Assembly: GCA_016700155.1 (NCBI GenBank)
Contig: CP065001.1
Location: 4,340,001-4,404,000 of the forward strand
Length of the DNA stretch: 64,000 nt
Origin: Ignavibacteriales bacterium
GTDB lineage: Bacteria; Bacteroidota; Ignavibacteria; Ignavibacteriales; Ignavibacteriaceae
Reading direction: 5' to 3'
Shown: one piece after another, positions 9,330 through 17,763 of the stretch
How the letters are laid out: each line of letters begins with the position of its first letter
Position numbering within the stretch: the stretch's first letter is position 1
Made by a program: the position numbers and the translations under genes
The notes under the pieces: generated by a model
Seen by the model: only the letters and a program-made list of their open reading frames with translations
What the model was told of the DNA's origin: nothing
The model's database searches: none

Positions 9330-9992
9330 TTAAAAATTATTAATGACTGCAAAAAACTCTTTTAGTTTTTGCTCATCAAGATTTCCGTTTGTTCTTACGC
9401 CGCTGCAGATATCAACTCCATAAGGCTGTACTTTTTCAATTGCTGACTTAACATTCGAGGGATTCAAACCACCGGCGAGAAACATTGGACACGCAATACT
9501 TTCGGGAATAGTTTTACTTAAATCCCAGTCGTGCGTTCTTCCCGTTCCGCCGAGCTCTTTTATTTTCAGATTTTGATTTCCCGAATCTAAAAGTATTGCG
9601 TTAACATCTTTCGAAACAGAAATTGCTTCTTCAACAGATTCTTTACCTGTTACATGAATAACCTGAACTATAGAAATACCGGGTAAAGCATTTTTCAGAT
9701 CAGAATAGTTTCCATCAACTAGCCTGTCGCAGATTTGAATTGTGTTAACTCCTGTTTTTCTTTGCTGTTCGATTATTTGATCAGCGCTTTGTTTGCTTGT
9801 TAAAAGAAATGATGAAACTCCTGGTGGAATGATGGAAGCAATCTCAGTTATCAAGTCATCACTGATTACGCCGGGACCGCTTGGCATTGATGATACCAAT
9901 CCTAAAGCAGATGCCCCATATTTAATTGCGAGTTTAGCTTCATCAACACTGCTTATGCAGCAGATCTTTACTCTTGGTTTTGTAAAACTCAT
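9330..9992 (-). CDS. phosphoribosylanthranilate isomerase (TrpF-like)
   Basis: Probable (beta-alpha)8 enzyme of tryptophan synthesis that isomerises phosphoribosylanthranilate. Seen: VKICCI near the N-terminus (VKICGI in most TrpF, the Cys being catalytic), ALGLV, QICD, the Asp-bearing ILLDS strand, MFLAGGLNPSNV and the phosphate-binding GVDICSGVRTNGNLDEQKL at the C-terminus. Length 220 is normal. Other trp genes are absent here; it follows glycogen phosphorylase by 6 bp, so the two are cotranscribed. A divergent PRAI-family role outside tryptophan synthesis is possible. Confidence 0.72.
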   Translation of the reverse strand: MSFTKPRVKICCISSVDEAKLAIKYGASALGLVSSMPSGPGVISDDLITEIASIIPPGVSSFLLTSKQSADQIIEQQRKTGVNTIQICDRLVDGNYSDLKNALPGISIVQVIHVTGKESVEEAISVSKDVNAILLDSGNQNLKIKELGGTGRTHDWDLSKTIPESIACPMFLAGGLNPSNVKSAIEKVQPYGVDICSGVRTNGNLDEQKLKEFFAVINNF

Positions 9993-9998
9993 TCTGCT

Positions 9999-12479
9999 TT
10001 AGTCAATGTTTATCTTAACTGGTTTTACATTCCAGATTTTTTCTGCGTACTCCTGTACCGATCTGTCGCTTGAAAACTTCCCGATGCGGGCTACATTAAG
10101 TATAGATTTTTTTGTCCACTCTTCGTGATCAAGATATAGATTACTTACTTTATCCTGAGCGTCAATGTATGACTGGTAATCTGCAAACAGGCAGTAATAA
10201 TCTACATTCATCAAACCTTCAATTATAGGTTTGAAAATTCCCGGTTCATTTTTATTAAAGAAGTCTGTTGCTATCATATCAACAACCTTTTTCAGGTTTG
10301 CATTTGATTCATAGTAACTCTTTGGGTTGTAGCCGCTGCGTTTCAGCTTGGCAACTTCATCAGCAAGTAAACCGAAAATGAAAATATTATCATCTCCGAC
10401 TTCCTGTCTTATCTCGATGTTTGCGCCATCCATTGTGCCGATTGTAAGCGCACCGTTTAATGCGAATTTCATATTACCAGTGCCCGAAGCTTCCAGTCCT
10501 GCGGTTGATATTTGTTCTGAAAGATCAGAAGCAGGAATTATTTTCTCCGCTAATGAAACTGAATAATCCTTTAGAAAAATTACCTTGAGTTTATTGCCGA
10601 CATCTTTATCGTTATTAACAATTTGCGCTACAGAGTTAATTAGTTTGATAACGAGTTTAGCCATATAATATGCGGGCGCGGCTTTACCTCCAAAGATCAC
10701 AGTGCGCGGAACCATATCAAGTTTAGGATTTTCTTTTATCCGGTTATAAAGTGTAATAACATGAAATACATTAAGCAGTTGTCGTTTATACTCGTGGAAT
10801 CGTTTTACCTGAACATCAAAAATTGAATCGGGATTTACTTTTATGTTGTGCTCATTTTCAATGTAAGAAATCAAGAGAAGTTTATTCAGCCACTTTGAGC
10901 TTCTCCAGTTTTCACGGAATTCTTTATCATCAACATACTTTTCAAGTTTCTTTAATTCGGATAATTTCATTACCCAGTTATCACCGATTTTTTCAGTGAT
11001 CAATCCTGACAATAACGGGTTAGCTGTCTTTAACCATCTTCGCGGAGTGATACCGTTTGTGATGTTTACAAATTTCTTTGGATAAAGTTTATAGAAGTGA
11101 GGGAAGATTGTATGCTTCAGTATTTCCGTGTGCAGTTCCGCAACACCATTCACTTTGTGACAGCTTACTATTGCAAGATTTGCCATCCTTACTTTTTTAT
11201 CGTTACCCTCCCGGATAATTGAAATCTCGGAAATTATTTTTTCATCATTCGTATAATTTTTTCTGACGTACTCAACAAAACGCCTGTTGATTTCATAAAC
11301 TATCTGCAAATGCCTCGGCAGCAGTTCACCAAAAATCGGAACAGACCACTCCTCAAGTGCTTCGGGAACAACGGTATGATTTGTATATGCAAAAGTATTA
11401 TAAGTAATGTCCCATGCTTCATCCCAGCTTAGGTCTTCCTCATCGATTAAAATTCTCATCAATTCAGGAATTGCTATTACGGGGTGTGTATCGTTTAATT
11501 GAATTGCCGTTTTCTCTGCAAACTTATCATACGTCTTTTGCGTTATCTTATATTTCCTGATTATATCCTGCAAGGTTGCAGACACGAAAAAGTATTGCTG
11601 CTTTAATCTTAAAAATTTTCCTTCAACTATAGTATCGTTCGGATATAAAACTTTAGAAATGATCTCTGAATTATTTTTGCTTTCAACAGCGGCGAGATAA
11701 TTACCCTTATCAAAATCTTTAAAATTAAAATCACTTGTTGCGCGTGCCTGCCAAAGTCTTAAGTTGTTCACAGTTTTTGTTCTGTAACCGGGAACCGGAA
11801 CATCATAAGCGGTTGCAAGAACATCATCAGTATCAACCCACCTGAATTTATATTCGCCATTAGGAACCTGGTACTGCTCAATTCTTCCGTTGAACTTTAC
11901 TCTGAATGTTAATGATCTTCTGAAAATATCCCATGGGTTGCCTGACGCAAGCCAGTAATCGGCTTTTTCAACCTGCCAGCCGTTTTCAACGTGCTGAGAA
12001 AAAATTCCGAACTCATACCTTATTCCATAACCGAAAGCCGGTAATCCTAATGTCGCCATTGAATCAAGGTAGCAAGCGGCAAGCCTTCCCAGACCGCCGT
12101 TGCCAAGCCCCATATCGTGTTCGCTTTCACGGATCTCTTCAAGGCTGTAATCATTTTCTTTTAAGATGTTATAACATTCACCGTAAAAATCCATGTTGAT
12201 AAGTGCATTGCCGAGCATTCTTCCCATAAGGAATTCAAGCGAAAGGTAGTAAACACGTTTTACATCCTTCTCTTTATAAATCTGTTGTGTGCGAAGCCAG
12301 TTGCGTACAAGCCTGTCACGTACTGCCATAGACAATGCAAAATACGCGTCTTCACCCGTGGCGGTGATTTTATCTTTTACTAAAATAAATTCTAAGTGTT
12401 CGGCAAATTGGTTTGATAGTGAAAAGCTGTTCGAATCTTCTCTATCTGTAAAAAATAAGGACTCGTTTTTTAAACCCAT
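9999..12479 (-). CDS. glgP: glycogen/starch/alpha-glucan phosphorylase
   Basis: Pyridoxal-phosphate enzyme releasing glucose-1-phosphate from storage alpha-glucans. The 826-residue length matches the GT35 family. Motifs include YYLSLEFLMGR, GLGNGGLGRLAACYLDSMATL, QLNDTHP, VKRFHEYKRQLLN and EASGTGNMKFALNG, in which the Lys (about residue 669) binds PLP. The gene ends 6 bp before the trpF-like gene. No other glycogen gene is in the window. Confidence 0.96.
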   Translation of the reverse strand: MGLKNESLFFTDREDSNSFSLSNQFAEHLEFILVKDKITATGEDAYFALSMAVRDRLVRNWLRTQQIYKEKDVKRVYYLSLEFLMGRMLGNALINMDFYGECYNILKENDYSLEEIRESEHDMGLGNGGLGRLAACYLDSMATLGLPAFGYGIRYEFGIFSQHVENGWQVEKADYWLASGNPWDIFRRSLTFRVKFNGRIEQYQVPNGEYKFRWVDTDDVLATAYDVPVPGYRTKTVNNLRLWQARATSDFNFKDFDKGNYLAAVESKNNSEIISKVLYPNDTIVEGKFLRLKQQYFFVSATLQDIIRKYKITQKTYDKFAEKTAIQLNDTHPVIAIPELMRILIDEEDLSWDEAWDITYNTFAYTNHTVVPEALEEWSVPIFGELLPRHLQIVYEINRRFVEYVRKNYTNDEKIISEISIIREGNDKKVRMANLAIVSCHKVNGVAELHTEILKHTIFPHFYKLYPKKFVNITNGITPRRWLKTANPLLSGLITEKIGDNWVMKLSELKKLEKYVDDKEFRENWRSSKWLNKLLLISYIENEHNIKVNPDSIFDVQVKRFHEYKRQLLNVFHVITLYNRIKENPKLDMVPRTVIFGGKAAPAYYMAKLVIKLINSVAQIVNNDKDVGNKLKVIFLKDYSVSLAEKIIPASDLSEQISTAGLEASGTGNMKFALNGALTIGTMDGANIEIRQEVGDDNIFIFGLLADEVAKLKRSGYNPKSYYESNANLKKVVDMIATDFFNKNEPGIFKPIIEGLMNVDYYCLFADYQSYIDAQDKVSNLYLDHEEWTKKSILNVARIGKFSSDRSVQEYAEKIWNVKPVKINID

Positions 12480-12557
12480 TAAATCTCCTTGTCAGTTATT
12501 TCACTGGCGAATACTAAAGAAAAAACGTGTGAACTCAAAAATATTTCCGGGTCAAAA

Positions 12558-12941
12558 TTAAGATAATATTGCTGTTGCTTCAATCTCTACAAGCAACTTC
12601 GGATCTATTAACGCTTTCACTTCAACCATTGTTGCAGCGGGTTTTATTTCTTTGAAAAATTCTCCGTGAGCTTTTCCGGCTTCTTCCCAGCGGCTGATAT
12701 CGGTAATAAAAATTCTTGTACGTACAACATCTTTTAAAGAAGCTCCGGCATCTTCAAGTACTTTCGAAATTTTTTGAATGATAAATTTTGTTTGAAGATA
12801 AACATCATCTTCGCCAATGATTTTTTCTCCGTCAACGGCAGTTGTTCCGGAAACTTCTACAACATTCCCGATTTTAACTGCACGTGAATAACCGATAATG
12901 TCTTCCCATTTAGCGCCTGAGCTTATGTTTGTTCGTTTCAT
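12558..12941 (-). CDS. RidA family (YjgF/YER057c/UK114) protein
   Basis: Small trimeric enamine/imine deaminase family member, 127 residues. The text VVEVSGTTAVDGE, QKISKVLEDAGASLKDVVRTRIFITD and PAATMVEVKALIDPKLLVEIEATAI is diagnostic; the Arg in VRTRIF corresponds to the substrate-carboxylate-binding Arg and the terminal Glu in VEIEA is conserved. Whether it is the archetypal RidA (2-aminoacrylate deaminase) or another paralogue subgroup is not decidable. It is upstream of glgP on the same strand with a 78-bp gap. Confidence 0.88.
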   Translation of the reverse strand: MKRTNISSGAKWEDIIGYSRAVKIGNVVEVSGTTAVDGEKIIGEDDVYLQTKFIIQKISKVLEDAGASLKDVVRTRIFITDISRWEEAGKAHGEFFKEIKPAATMVEVKALIDPKLLVEIEATAILS

Positions 12942-13032
12942 AGGATTTCCGTTTAGTTAATTAGTGGAAAGATAGGGAATGAATTCAAATTGCTGAATCA
13001 TTAAAGAATTTACCCAGAACTGTACTTCGAAT

Positions 13033-13893
13033 TCAATATCGATTGAATTGTTTTTGCTGCGACTCAATCTCAAAATTGTGCGTATTATTTGTGGGTTCAT
13101 ATTTTACAAAGTGGTAAATCTGATGTAAATATTTTATCAATATTCCTAAACGAATTGGCATTCCTTCAAAACCTCGTGAAAAAATATTAATTGTTTTTAT
13201 TTTATCATCATAAGTGTAACAATAATTTATCAAAATCTGGATAAGGGCTGGCTCCCCACATATTGATCCAAAACCGGAGTGATAATAATTTTTTAATTCA
13301 CTCACATCTATTGTTCTAAATTTGTTCTGAATAGAATTGAATTCCTTCTCATTCAGTTTAGAAAAGTACTCCCCTTTATCAAAAAATTTTCCTATACCAA
13401 AATTTACCTTTTTGTTATAACTGATCTTTAAGTATGATTCCTTTGTATCACTTATGTATAAAGTCGATGACAAATAATCGTGAAATCCCCTATCAGTAAA
13501 CCGTACTTCTACGTTCTCTAACAATAACTGTTTGTTATAAAAATTGTATGTACTGGGGCATGGTCTTGATTCGCCTAGTCTACTATCTTTTAACCATAAG
13601 TATTTATCAGTCACTTTTAGAAAAGGAAGTTTAAGATAACCCTGGTAACCCGGATCTTTAATAACAATTGTATCTTTGTTTAAATAATATGGTTGGCAGT
13701 CACTCTCATAGAAAAATATCGTCAAAGAATCCTTAAATGAAATAAAGCCACTGGAATGGTCGTCCAGTGGTATTATCCAATCGCCCTCTAGTTTTTGTTT
13801 TAACCATTTGTCGGATTGATTATTATCACAGGATGCAAACAAAAGTGATATTAATATTATCAGCATTGAAATGTAATATCCCATATACATCAT
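13033..13893 (-). CDS. predicted lipoprotein, unknown function
   Basis: I do not recognise the family. The N-terminus is a hydrophobic segment followed by LLFASC, a good lipobox, so the mature protein is probably a lipid-anchored envelope protein. The remainder (286 residues total) is rich in Tyr, Lys and Asp with beta-strand character and no catalytic motif that I can name. Start is ambiguous between three nearby Met codons (residues 1, 2 and 4). It is divergent from the T9SS gene at 14117. Confidence 0.7.
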   Translation of the reverse strand: MMYMGYYISMLIILISLLFASCDNNQSDKWLKQKLEGDWIIPLDDHSSGFISFKDSLTIFFYESDCQPYYLNKDTIVIKDPGYQGYLKLPFLKVTDKYLWLKDSRLGESRPCPSTYNFYNKQLLLENVEVRFTDRGFHDYLSSTLYISDTKESYLKISYNKKVNFGIGKFFDKGEYFSKLNEKEFNSIQNKFRTIDVSELKNYYHSGFGSICGEPALIQILINYCYTYDDKIKTINIFSRGFEGMPIRLGILIKYLHQIYHFVKYEPTNNTHNFEIESQQKQFNRY

Positions 13894-14021
13894 CTCCCGT
13901 ATTGTGTCATATTACACGATGAGAATATATCAAAGTTCCAGACTGATTTCTATAATACCAGCACGTTTATGCTGTTGTTTGTAAAAATAAATTTACAGGT
14001 GATCTCTTTTTCGTTTTGATT

Positions 14022-14035
14022 AGAACATTTGTTCT
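14022..14035. promoter_or_regulatory. dyad GAAC-N4-GTTC in a promoter region
   Basis: AGAACATTTGTTCT is a near-perfect palindrome lying 82 bp before the T9SS gene start. It fits the Gram-positive-type LexA box GAAC-N4-GTTC, but no SOS gene is adjacent, so it may equally be an operator for another regulator or chance. Confidence 0.3.
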
Positions 14036-14116
14036 ATTGCCACCGTCTTTATGTTCAGTTAATATGTGCCGCAAATTTTATCAATAATTGACGATCACAA
14101 AATAATGGAAGAAATC

Positions 14117-15586
14117 ATGAAAAAAATTTCGATAAAAATTTTAATGCTCATTTTTATTTGTTCACCGGTTTTCTTTGCACAGAACAGCGGCGATTGGTTA
14201 TGGCATAAAATATACGGCGGCACTGAATATGACGAAGCGAACGCTTTAGTAAAAACTTCAGATGGTGATTTTGTACTTGCAGGCTATACACAATCATTCG
14301 GGCTTGGCAGATTCGGAGATGCATATCTGGTTAAAGTTGATTCACTCGGCGATACTTTATGGACCAGACGGTATGGTGATGAAGGAATAGATGTATTTGC
14401 AGATATGCTTCTTGATGATGATGAAAGTACAGTCAGTATAGGTTTAACAGACACTCCTGAAAGCTGGGAAAATATTTATATGATCAGAACCGCACCAAAC
14501 GGCGATCTTATGTGGAATAAAAATTTTGGCGGCGAACAAAAAGATGTCGCACTTGCAATAACAAAGACAATTGACAACGGATATTTATTAACCGGAGTTA
14601 CAAAATCATTCAGTGTTGGTGAAGAAGACCTTTTCGTATTTAAAACTAACGCTGATGGTGATTCACTATGGTTTAAAACTTACGGTACAATGGGTAATGA
14701 CGGCGGACATGGAGTAAGCCCTGTTTCAACAGGTGGTTATATTATTGCAGGAATTTATGACTGGTCAACTCTTTGGTTGTTAAGAATTGATGAACAGGGT
14801 GATACACTCTGGACAAAACAATTCGGCGGAATAGATTATGATGAAGGCAACTCTGTTACCGAAACACATGATGGCGGCTTTATCATCTGCGGAAGCACCG
14901 CATCAGAAGGTGAGGGAGGACTCGATGTTTACGTTATAAAAACCGACAGTGCAGGTAACATCCAATGGAAAAAAACTTACGGCGGTTTTTCTTATGATGA
15001 AGGAAGAGAAATACTTCAGAAACAGGATGGCGGATATCTTATACTTGCAAACACAGACGAAGGAATAAACGGCGAGTTCAGTTACTATGTTATTAATACA
15101 GATGAAACGGGAGACACACTCTGGACAAGAAAATACGGAAGCGGCGGGGGCAGCACTGACCGCGCTTTCGGATTATTGGATCTTAACAATGGAAACTTTG
15201 CAATTGCGGGAACAACTTTCGACATGGCAAGTAATGGCAACGCGACTTTATCATTGATATGTGTCGAAGAAAAAACAACAGACGTTGATGAAGGTGCTGA
15301 ACATATAAATTCATTCAAGTTATATGACGCATATCCGAATCCATTTAATCCAATTACAAAAATTACATTCACGGTAGGGGACGCATATAATGCGTCCCAG
15401 GTGCGCGTAACACTCCGAGTATATGATGCACTTGGCAAGGAGATAAGTACATTATTCGATGGAAGTAAACCTGCTGGTACATATACAATTAATTTTGATG
15501 CAGGTAATCTTGCAAGCGGAACATATTACTACAAACTAACCGCCGGAAATTATATTGAAACAAAAAAGATGATTTTGATGAAATAG
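14117..15586 (+). CDS. secreted repeat protein with type IX secretion sorting domain
   Basis: Signal peptide (KISIKILMLIFICSPVFFAQ) followed by about seven ~50-residue repeats of the kind YGGT.YDE...V.T.DGGFIICG....G..D.YV.KTD..GD.LW, which suggest a beta-propeller-like domain. The C-terminal about 85 residues form a T9SS type A sorting domain (YPNPFNP, VYDALGKEI, LASGTYYYKL, KKMILMK). I chose the ATG at 14117 because GGAAG at 14108-14112 precedes it; starts at 14066 and 14105 are possible. A 21-bp palindrome is translated within the sorting domain (15378-15398). Probably exported and cleaved or surface-attached; function unknown. Confidence 0.88.
   Translation: MKKISIKILMLIFICSPVFFAQNSGDWLWHKIYGGTEYDEANALVKTSDGDFVLAGYTQSFGLGRFGDAYLVKVDSLGDTLWTRRYGDEGIDVFADMLLDDDESTVSIGLTDTPESWENIYMIRTAPNGDLMWNKNFGGEQKDVALAITKTIDNGYLLTGVTKSFSVGEEDLFVFKTNADGDSLWFKTYGTMGNDGGHGVSPVSTGGYIIAGIYDWSTLWLLRIDEQGDTLWTKQFGGIDYDEGNSVTETHDGGFIICGSTASEGEGGLDVYVIKTDSAGNIQWKKTYGGFSYDEGREILQKQDGGYLILANTDEGINGEFSYYVINTDETGDTLWTRKYGSGGGSTDRAFGLLDLNNGNFAIAGTTFDMASNGNATLSLICVEEKTTDVDEGAEHINSFKLYDAYPNPFNPITKITFTVGDAYNASQVRVTLRVYDALGKEISTLFDGSKPAGTYTINFDAGNLASGTYYYKLTAGNYIETKKMILMK
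15378..15398. repeat. perfect 9-bp inverted repeat inside a coding sequence
   Basis: GGGACGCAT and ATGCGTCCC flank ATA and lie in frame within the T9SS sorting domain, encoding about GDAYNAS. The dyad is unusually GC-rich for the surrounding gene and looks like an inserted palindromic repeat unit. Confidence 0.75.
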
Positions 15587-15627
15587 GTTTTTGATGTATG
15601 ATGGCTAAAGGTTGATGGAAGATGTAT

Positions 15628-15648
15628 GAAGCGGCTGAATGCCGCTTC
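15628..15648. terminator. hairpin downstream of the T9SS gene
   Basis: GAAGCGGC (15628-15635) and GCCGCTTC (15641-15648) form a perfect 8-bp stem with a 5-nt loop, 42 bp after the stop codon. The T-run is poor (AGTATTTATAG), so it may be a transcript-end hairpin or another palindromic repeat. Confidence 0.5.
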
Positions 15649-15666
15649 AGTATTTATAGCAACTCG

Positions 15667-15698
15667 TCCCCTCTCGAGAGGGGAGAAAGGGGTGTGTT
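15667..15698. repeat. left copy of inverted repeat flanking the DUF559 gene
   Basis: Contains the perfect 16-bp palindrome CCCCTCTCGAGAGGGG (15668-15683) followed by AGAAAGGGGTGTGTTG. The same unit is present in opposite orientation at 16225-16257, on the other side of the DUF559 gene. Confidence 0.85.
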
Positions 15699-15780
15699 GC
15701 TGTATGTTAGTATGAAAAAATATACTTCTCATACATTTGATTGATTTGCATTTAATTCATACAACCACCAAATTACAAAC

Positions 15781-16167
15781 ATGAAGTCAGTACAACGAAG
15801 AAAGATTCTATATTACAATCCTGTACTAAAAGATAAAGCCAGGCAATTGCGCAACAATAGTACAAAAACCGAAATTCTTCTTTGGCGATTTCTAAAAGGC
15901 AGGCAAATGAAAGGATATGATTTCCACCGGCAAAAGCCGATCGATGAATACATTGTGGACTTTTTCTGTAATGAACTTATGCTTGCAATTGAGATAGATG
16001 GAATATCACATATTGGTAAAGAAAAACAGGATGAACAACGACAGCGTAGACTTGAATCGTTTGGAATTAGGTTTTTAAGATTTGATGATGATATGGTGTT
16101 TTACAAGTGCGATTCTGTTATTCGATTAATTGAGCAGTGGATTGAAGAAAACAAAAAAATAGAGTGA
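15781..16167 (+). CDS. DUF559 endonuclease-fold protein
   Basis: 128-residue protein of the DUF559 family, a very-short-patch-repair-like branch of the PD-(D/E)XK nuclease superfold. Seen: KARQLRNNSTKTEILLWRFL, the core YIVDFFCNELMLAIEIDG (D60 and E71-x-D73 as candidate metal ligands) and ISHIG, then FGIRFLRFDDDMV. It contains no obvious extra DNA-binding domain. The gene sits alone between two inverted copies of a GC-rich palindromic repeat (15667-15698 and 16225-16257), suggesting that gene plus repeats form one unit. Activity is not established for the family, so nuclease function is inferred from the fold. Confidence 0.88.
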   Translation: MKSVQRRKILYYNPVLKDKARQLRNNSTKTEILLWRFLKGRQMKGYDFHRQKPIDEYIVDFFCNELMLAIEIDGISHIGKEKQDEQRQRRLESFGIRFLRFDDDMVFYKCDSVIRLIEQWIEENKKIE

Positions 16168-16224
16168 AGTGCTCTTTGTTAATTGTTGAAGAATTATTTG
16201 GTGTGTTTGATTTTCAGTGAGGAG

Positions 16225-16257
16225 ACACACCCCTTTTCTTCCCCTCTCGAGAGGGGA
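16225..16257. repeat. right copy of inverted repeat flanking the DUF559 gene
   Basis: ACACACCCCTTTTCTT is followed by the perfect 16-bp palindrome CCCCTCTCGAGAGGGG (16241-16256). It is the reverse complement of the left copy with two 1-nt length differences. The whole bracketed unit is about 590 bp. Confidence 0.85.
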
Positions 16258-16358
16258 AACAGCATGCTTGTTGAGAATTTTTATAATGAAAAAATCTTAA
16301 TAAAATATTTTAGTCGAAATCACTTAGTATTATTCTTTAACACCTTCAAACTGTGAAA

Positions 16359-17093
16359 TTATTTCCAGAATAAATTCCATGCGTCTTGCAGTGATGAATT
16401 AAATCTGTTTTTCGGATTTACGTCATTTGATTTCAAATCATAAAGAAGATACTTCCATTTCCATGTTTCTCTTGGTTTTTCTTTTTCGGGAGTTGTAACG
16501 GTTATTAGTACTTTATCATTTCCCAGAAAGATATAACTTTCCACATTTTCATCAGCACTTGTGATCTGAAACAGATTATCTCCAATCCTGTCTGTTGAGA
16601 ATAAAATATGATTGTCTTCTTCGTTGAGATAACCGTCTTCATTATTATCCTTATTCACAACGGTAAAGAATAACCTGCTGGTAGAGCTGTCTATATGCGT
16701 ATATCTGGAGAGTGATTCCAGAATTAAAACTTTCCTGTTAAACAATAAGCGGAAATTATCTTTTGATAGATTATAAAATAAAATGTTGACAACATAGGGA
16801 TAATCATACTTTCCACGTTTGTATAGTTCCGAACTTTCATCCAGTCCTTGTGCTATAACCCTCATCATGGAGTAATCAGTACCATAAATATTTTGAGGTT
16901 CAGAATAATGGAAAGAAATTTCTGTGATAGCCTCTGTCTGGCCCGACTGATCAGAGAAATTATTTTCAACAATTACTCCCTCCGTTTTTGCATCTATTCC
17001 GTGTGAGCCCGAGAAGCTCATTATCACTAGCACAATTACTGAAACAAAAAGTAACACAGCCGCGGCAAATACAATTTTAGTTTTTGTTTTCAT
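16359..17093 (-). CDS. membrane-anchored protein of unknown function
   Basis: No family recognised. One N-terminal transmembrane segment (about residues 7-27, IVFAAAVLLFVSVIVLVIMS) places the rest of the 244-residue protein outside the cytoplasmic membrane. The exported part has alternating polar/hydrophobic strands (RVIAQGLDESSELYKRGKYDYPYVVNILFY, YIFLGNDKVLITVTT), consistent with a beta-rich domain. The stretch DNNEDGYLNEED resembles an EF-hand-type calcium loop. The upstream neighbour on the same strand is a short lipoprotein 52 bp away. Confidence 0.65.
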   Translation of the reverse strand: MKTKTKIVFAAAVLLFVSVIVLVIMSFSGSHGIDAKTEGVIVENNFSDQSGQTEAITEISFHYSEPQNIYGTDYSMMRVIAQGLDESSELYKRGKYDYPYVVNILFYNLSKDNFRLLFNRKVLILESLSRYTHIDSSTSRLFFTVVNKDNNEDGYLNEEDNHILFSTDRIGDNLFQITSADENVESYIFLGNDKVLITVTTPEKEKPRETWKWKYLLYDLKSNDVNPKNRFNSSLQDAWNLFWK

Positions 17094-17145
17094 GTTACAA
17101 TCCTGAAATAACTTGTCCTTCTATAGAAATGATTGATTATTTTTT

Positions 17146-17571
17146 TCACTCCACCACATAAATCTTTTCAACGGTTAAATATAAATTGGTTACTGAATAA
17201 CCGCTTCGTGGTTTAGTTGTTTTTCGAATTTCGTAGTGCCCTTTTATTTGAACCCATTTTCTGTTATAAGAATGATCGATGTTGCCCGACAATAAAATTT
17301 CATAATAAAATTCATTTGGCTGGTCAATCAGCCATTTGTATGACCTTAACTTGAATCCGCTGGCACCTTCCTGTTGTGTATTACTATTATTTTTTCGTGG
17401 ACCGATAGGTCTATTGGTTATCGGCGGAGCAAAGTATTCAACATAACCTTCAATAATTGCACCCGGATAAATAAATTTTTTCTTTGGTTTGGATTCGGAA
17501 TGTTCTACAACTGTGTAGCAGCCGACGAAGAGAAGAGTAAAGAAGACCAATGTGTAAGCAATAAATTTCAT
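17146..17571 (-). CDS. short predicted lipoprotein
   Basis: No family recognised. From the Met at 17571 the N-terminus is MKFIAYTLVFFTLLFVGC, a typical lipoprotein signal with the lipobox Cys at residue 18. The mature portion (about 123 residues) ends in a beta-rich stretch (YYEILLSGN, VQIKGHYEIRKTTKPRSGYSVTNLYLTVEKIYV) that could be a small OB-like or beta-barrel domain. A start 7 codons upstream (17592) would put charged residues ahead of the signal and is less likely. Confidence 0.65.
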   Translation of the reverse strand: MKFIAYTLVFFTLLFVGCYTVVEHSESKPKKKFIYPGAIIEGYVEYFAPPITNRPIGPRKNNSNTQQEGASGFKLRSYKWLIDQPNEFYYEILLSGNIDHSYNRKWVQIKGHYEIRKTTKPRSGYSVTNLYLTVEKIYVVE

Positions 17572-17663
17572 TTTAATTTTCCACCCGAACAAATCTATAT
17601 AAAGGACTGAATCAAAACCAACTATTTATTTTTAACACAAAACCTTTCGGAGCTTAGTATCAT

Positions 17664-17703
17664 GTCATGCTGTCCGCCGCGGCGGATCATTTCAGCATCT
17701 TCT
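17664..17703. repeat. GC-rich palindromic intergenic repeat
   Basis: TCCGCCGCGGCGGA (17673-17686) is a perfect 14-bp palindrome, flanked by GTCATGCTG and CAGCATCTTC, which themselves pair (ATGCTG/CAGCAT). This is the architecture of a REP-like element in the gap before the SIMPL gene. A related ATGCTGA...TCAGCAT unit lies at about 21052-21077. Confidence 0.7.
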
Positions 17704-17763
17704 TACAATTGAATCCCGGAATAGAGATCATTACTTGTGTCAGAAAATTAATATCATAGTTAG

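Noticed and set aside
9330..9992. Evidence for a tryptophan operon around the TrpF-like gene
   Set aside because: No other trp gene is present; neighbours are glycogen phosphorylase and a VOC protein.
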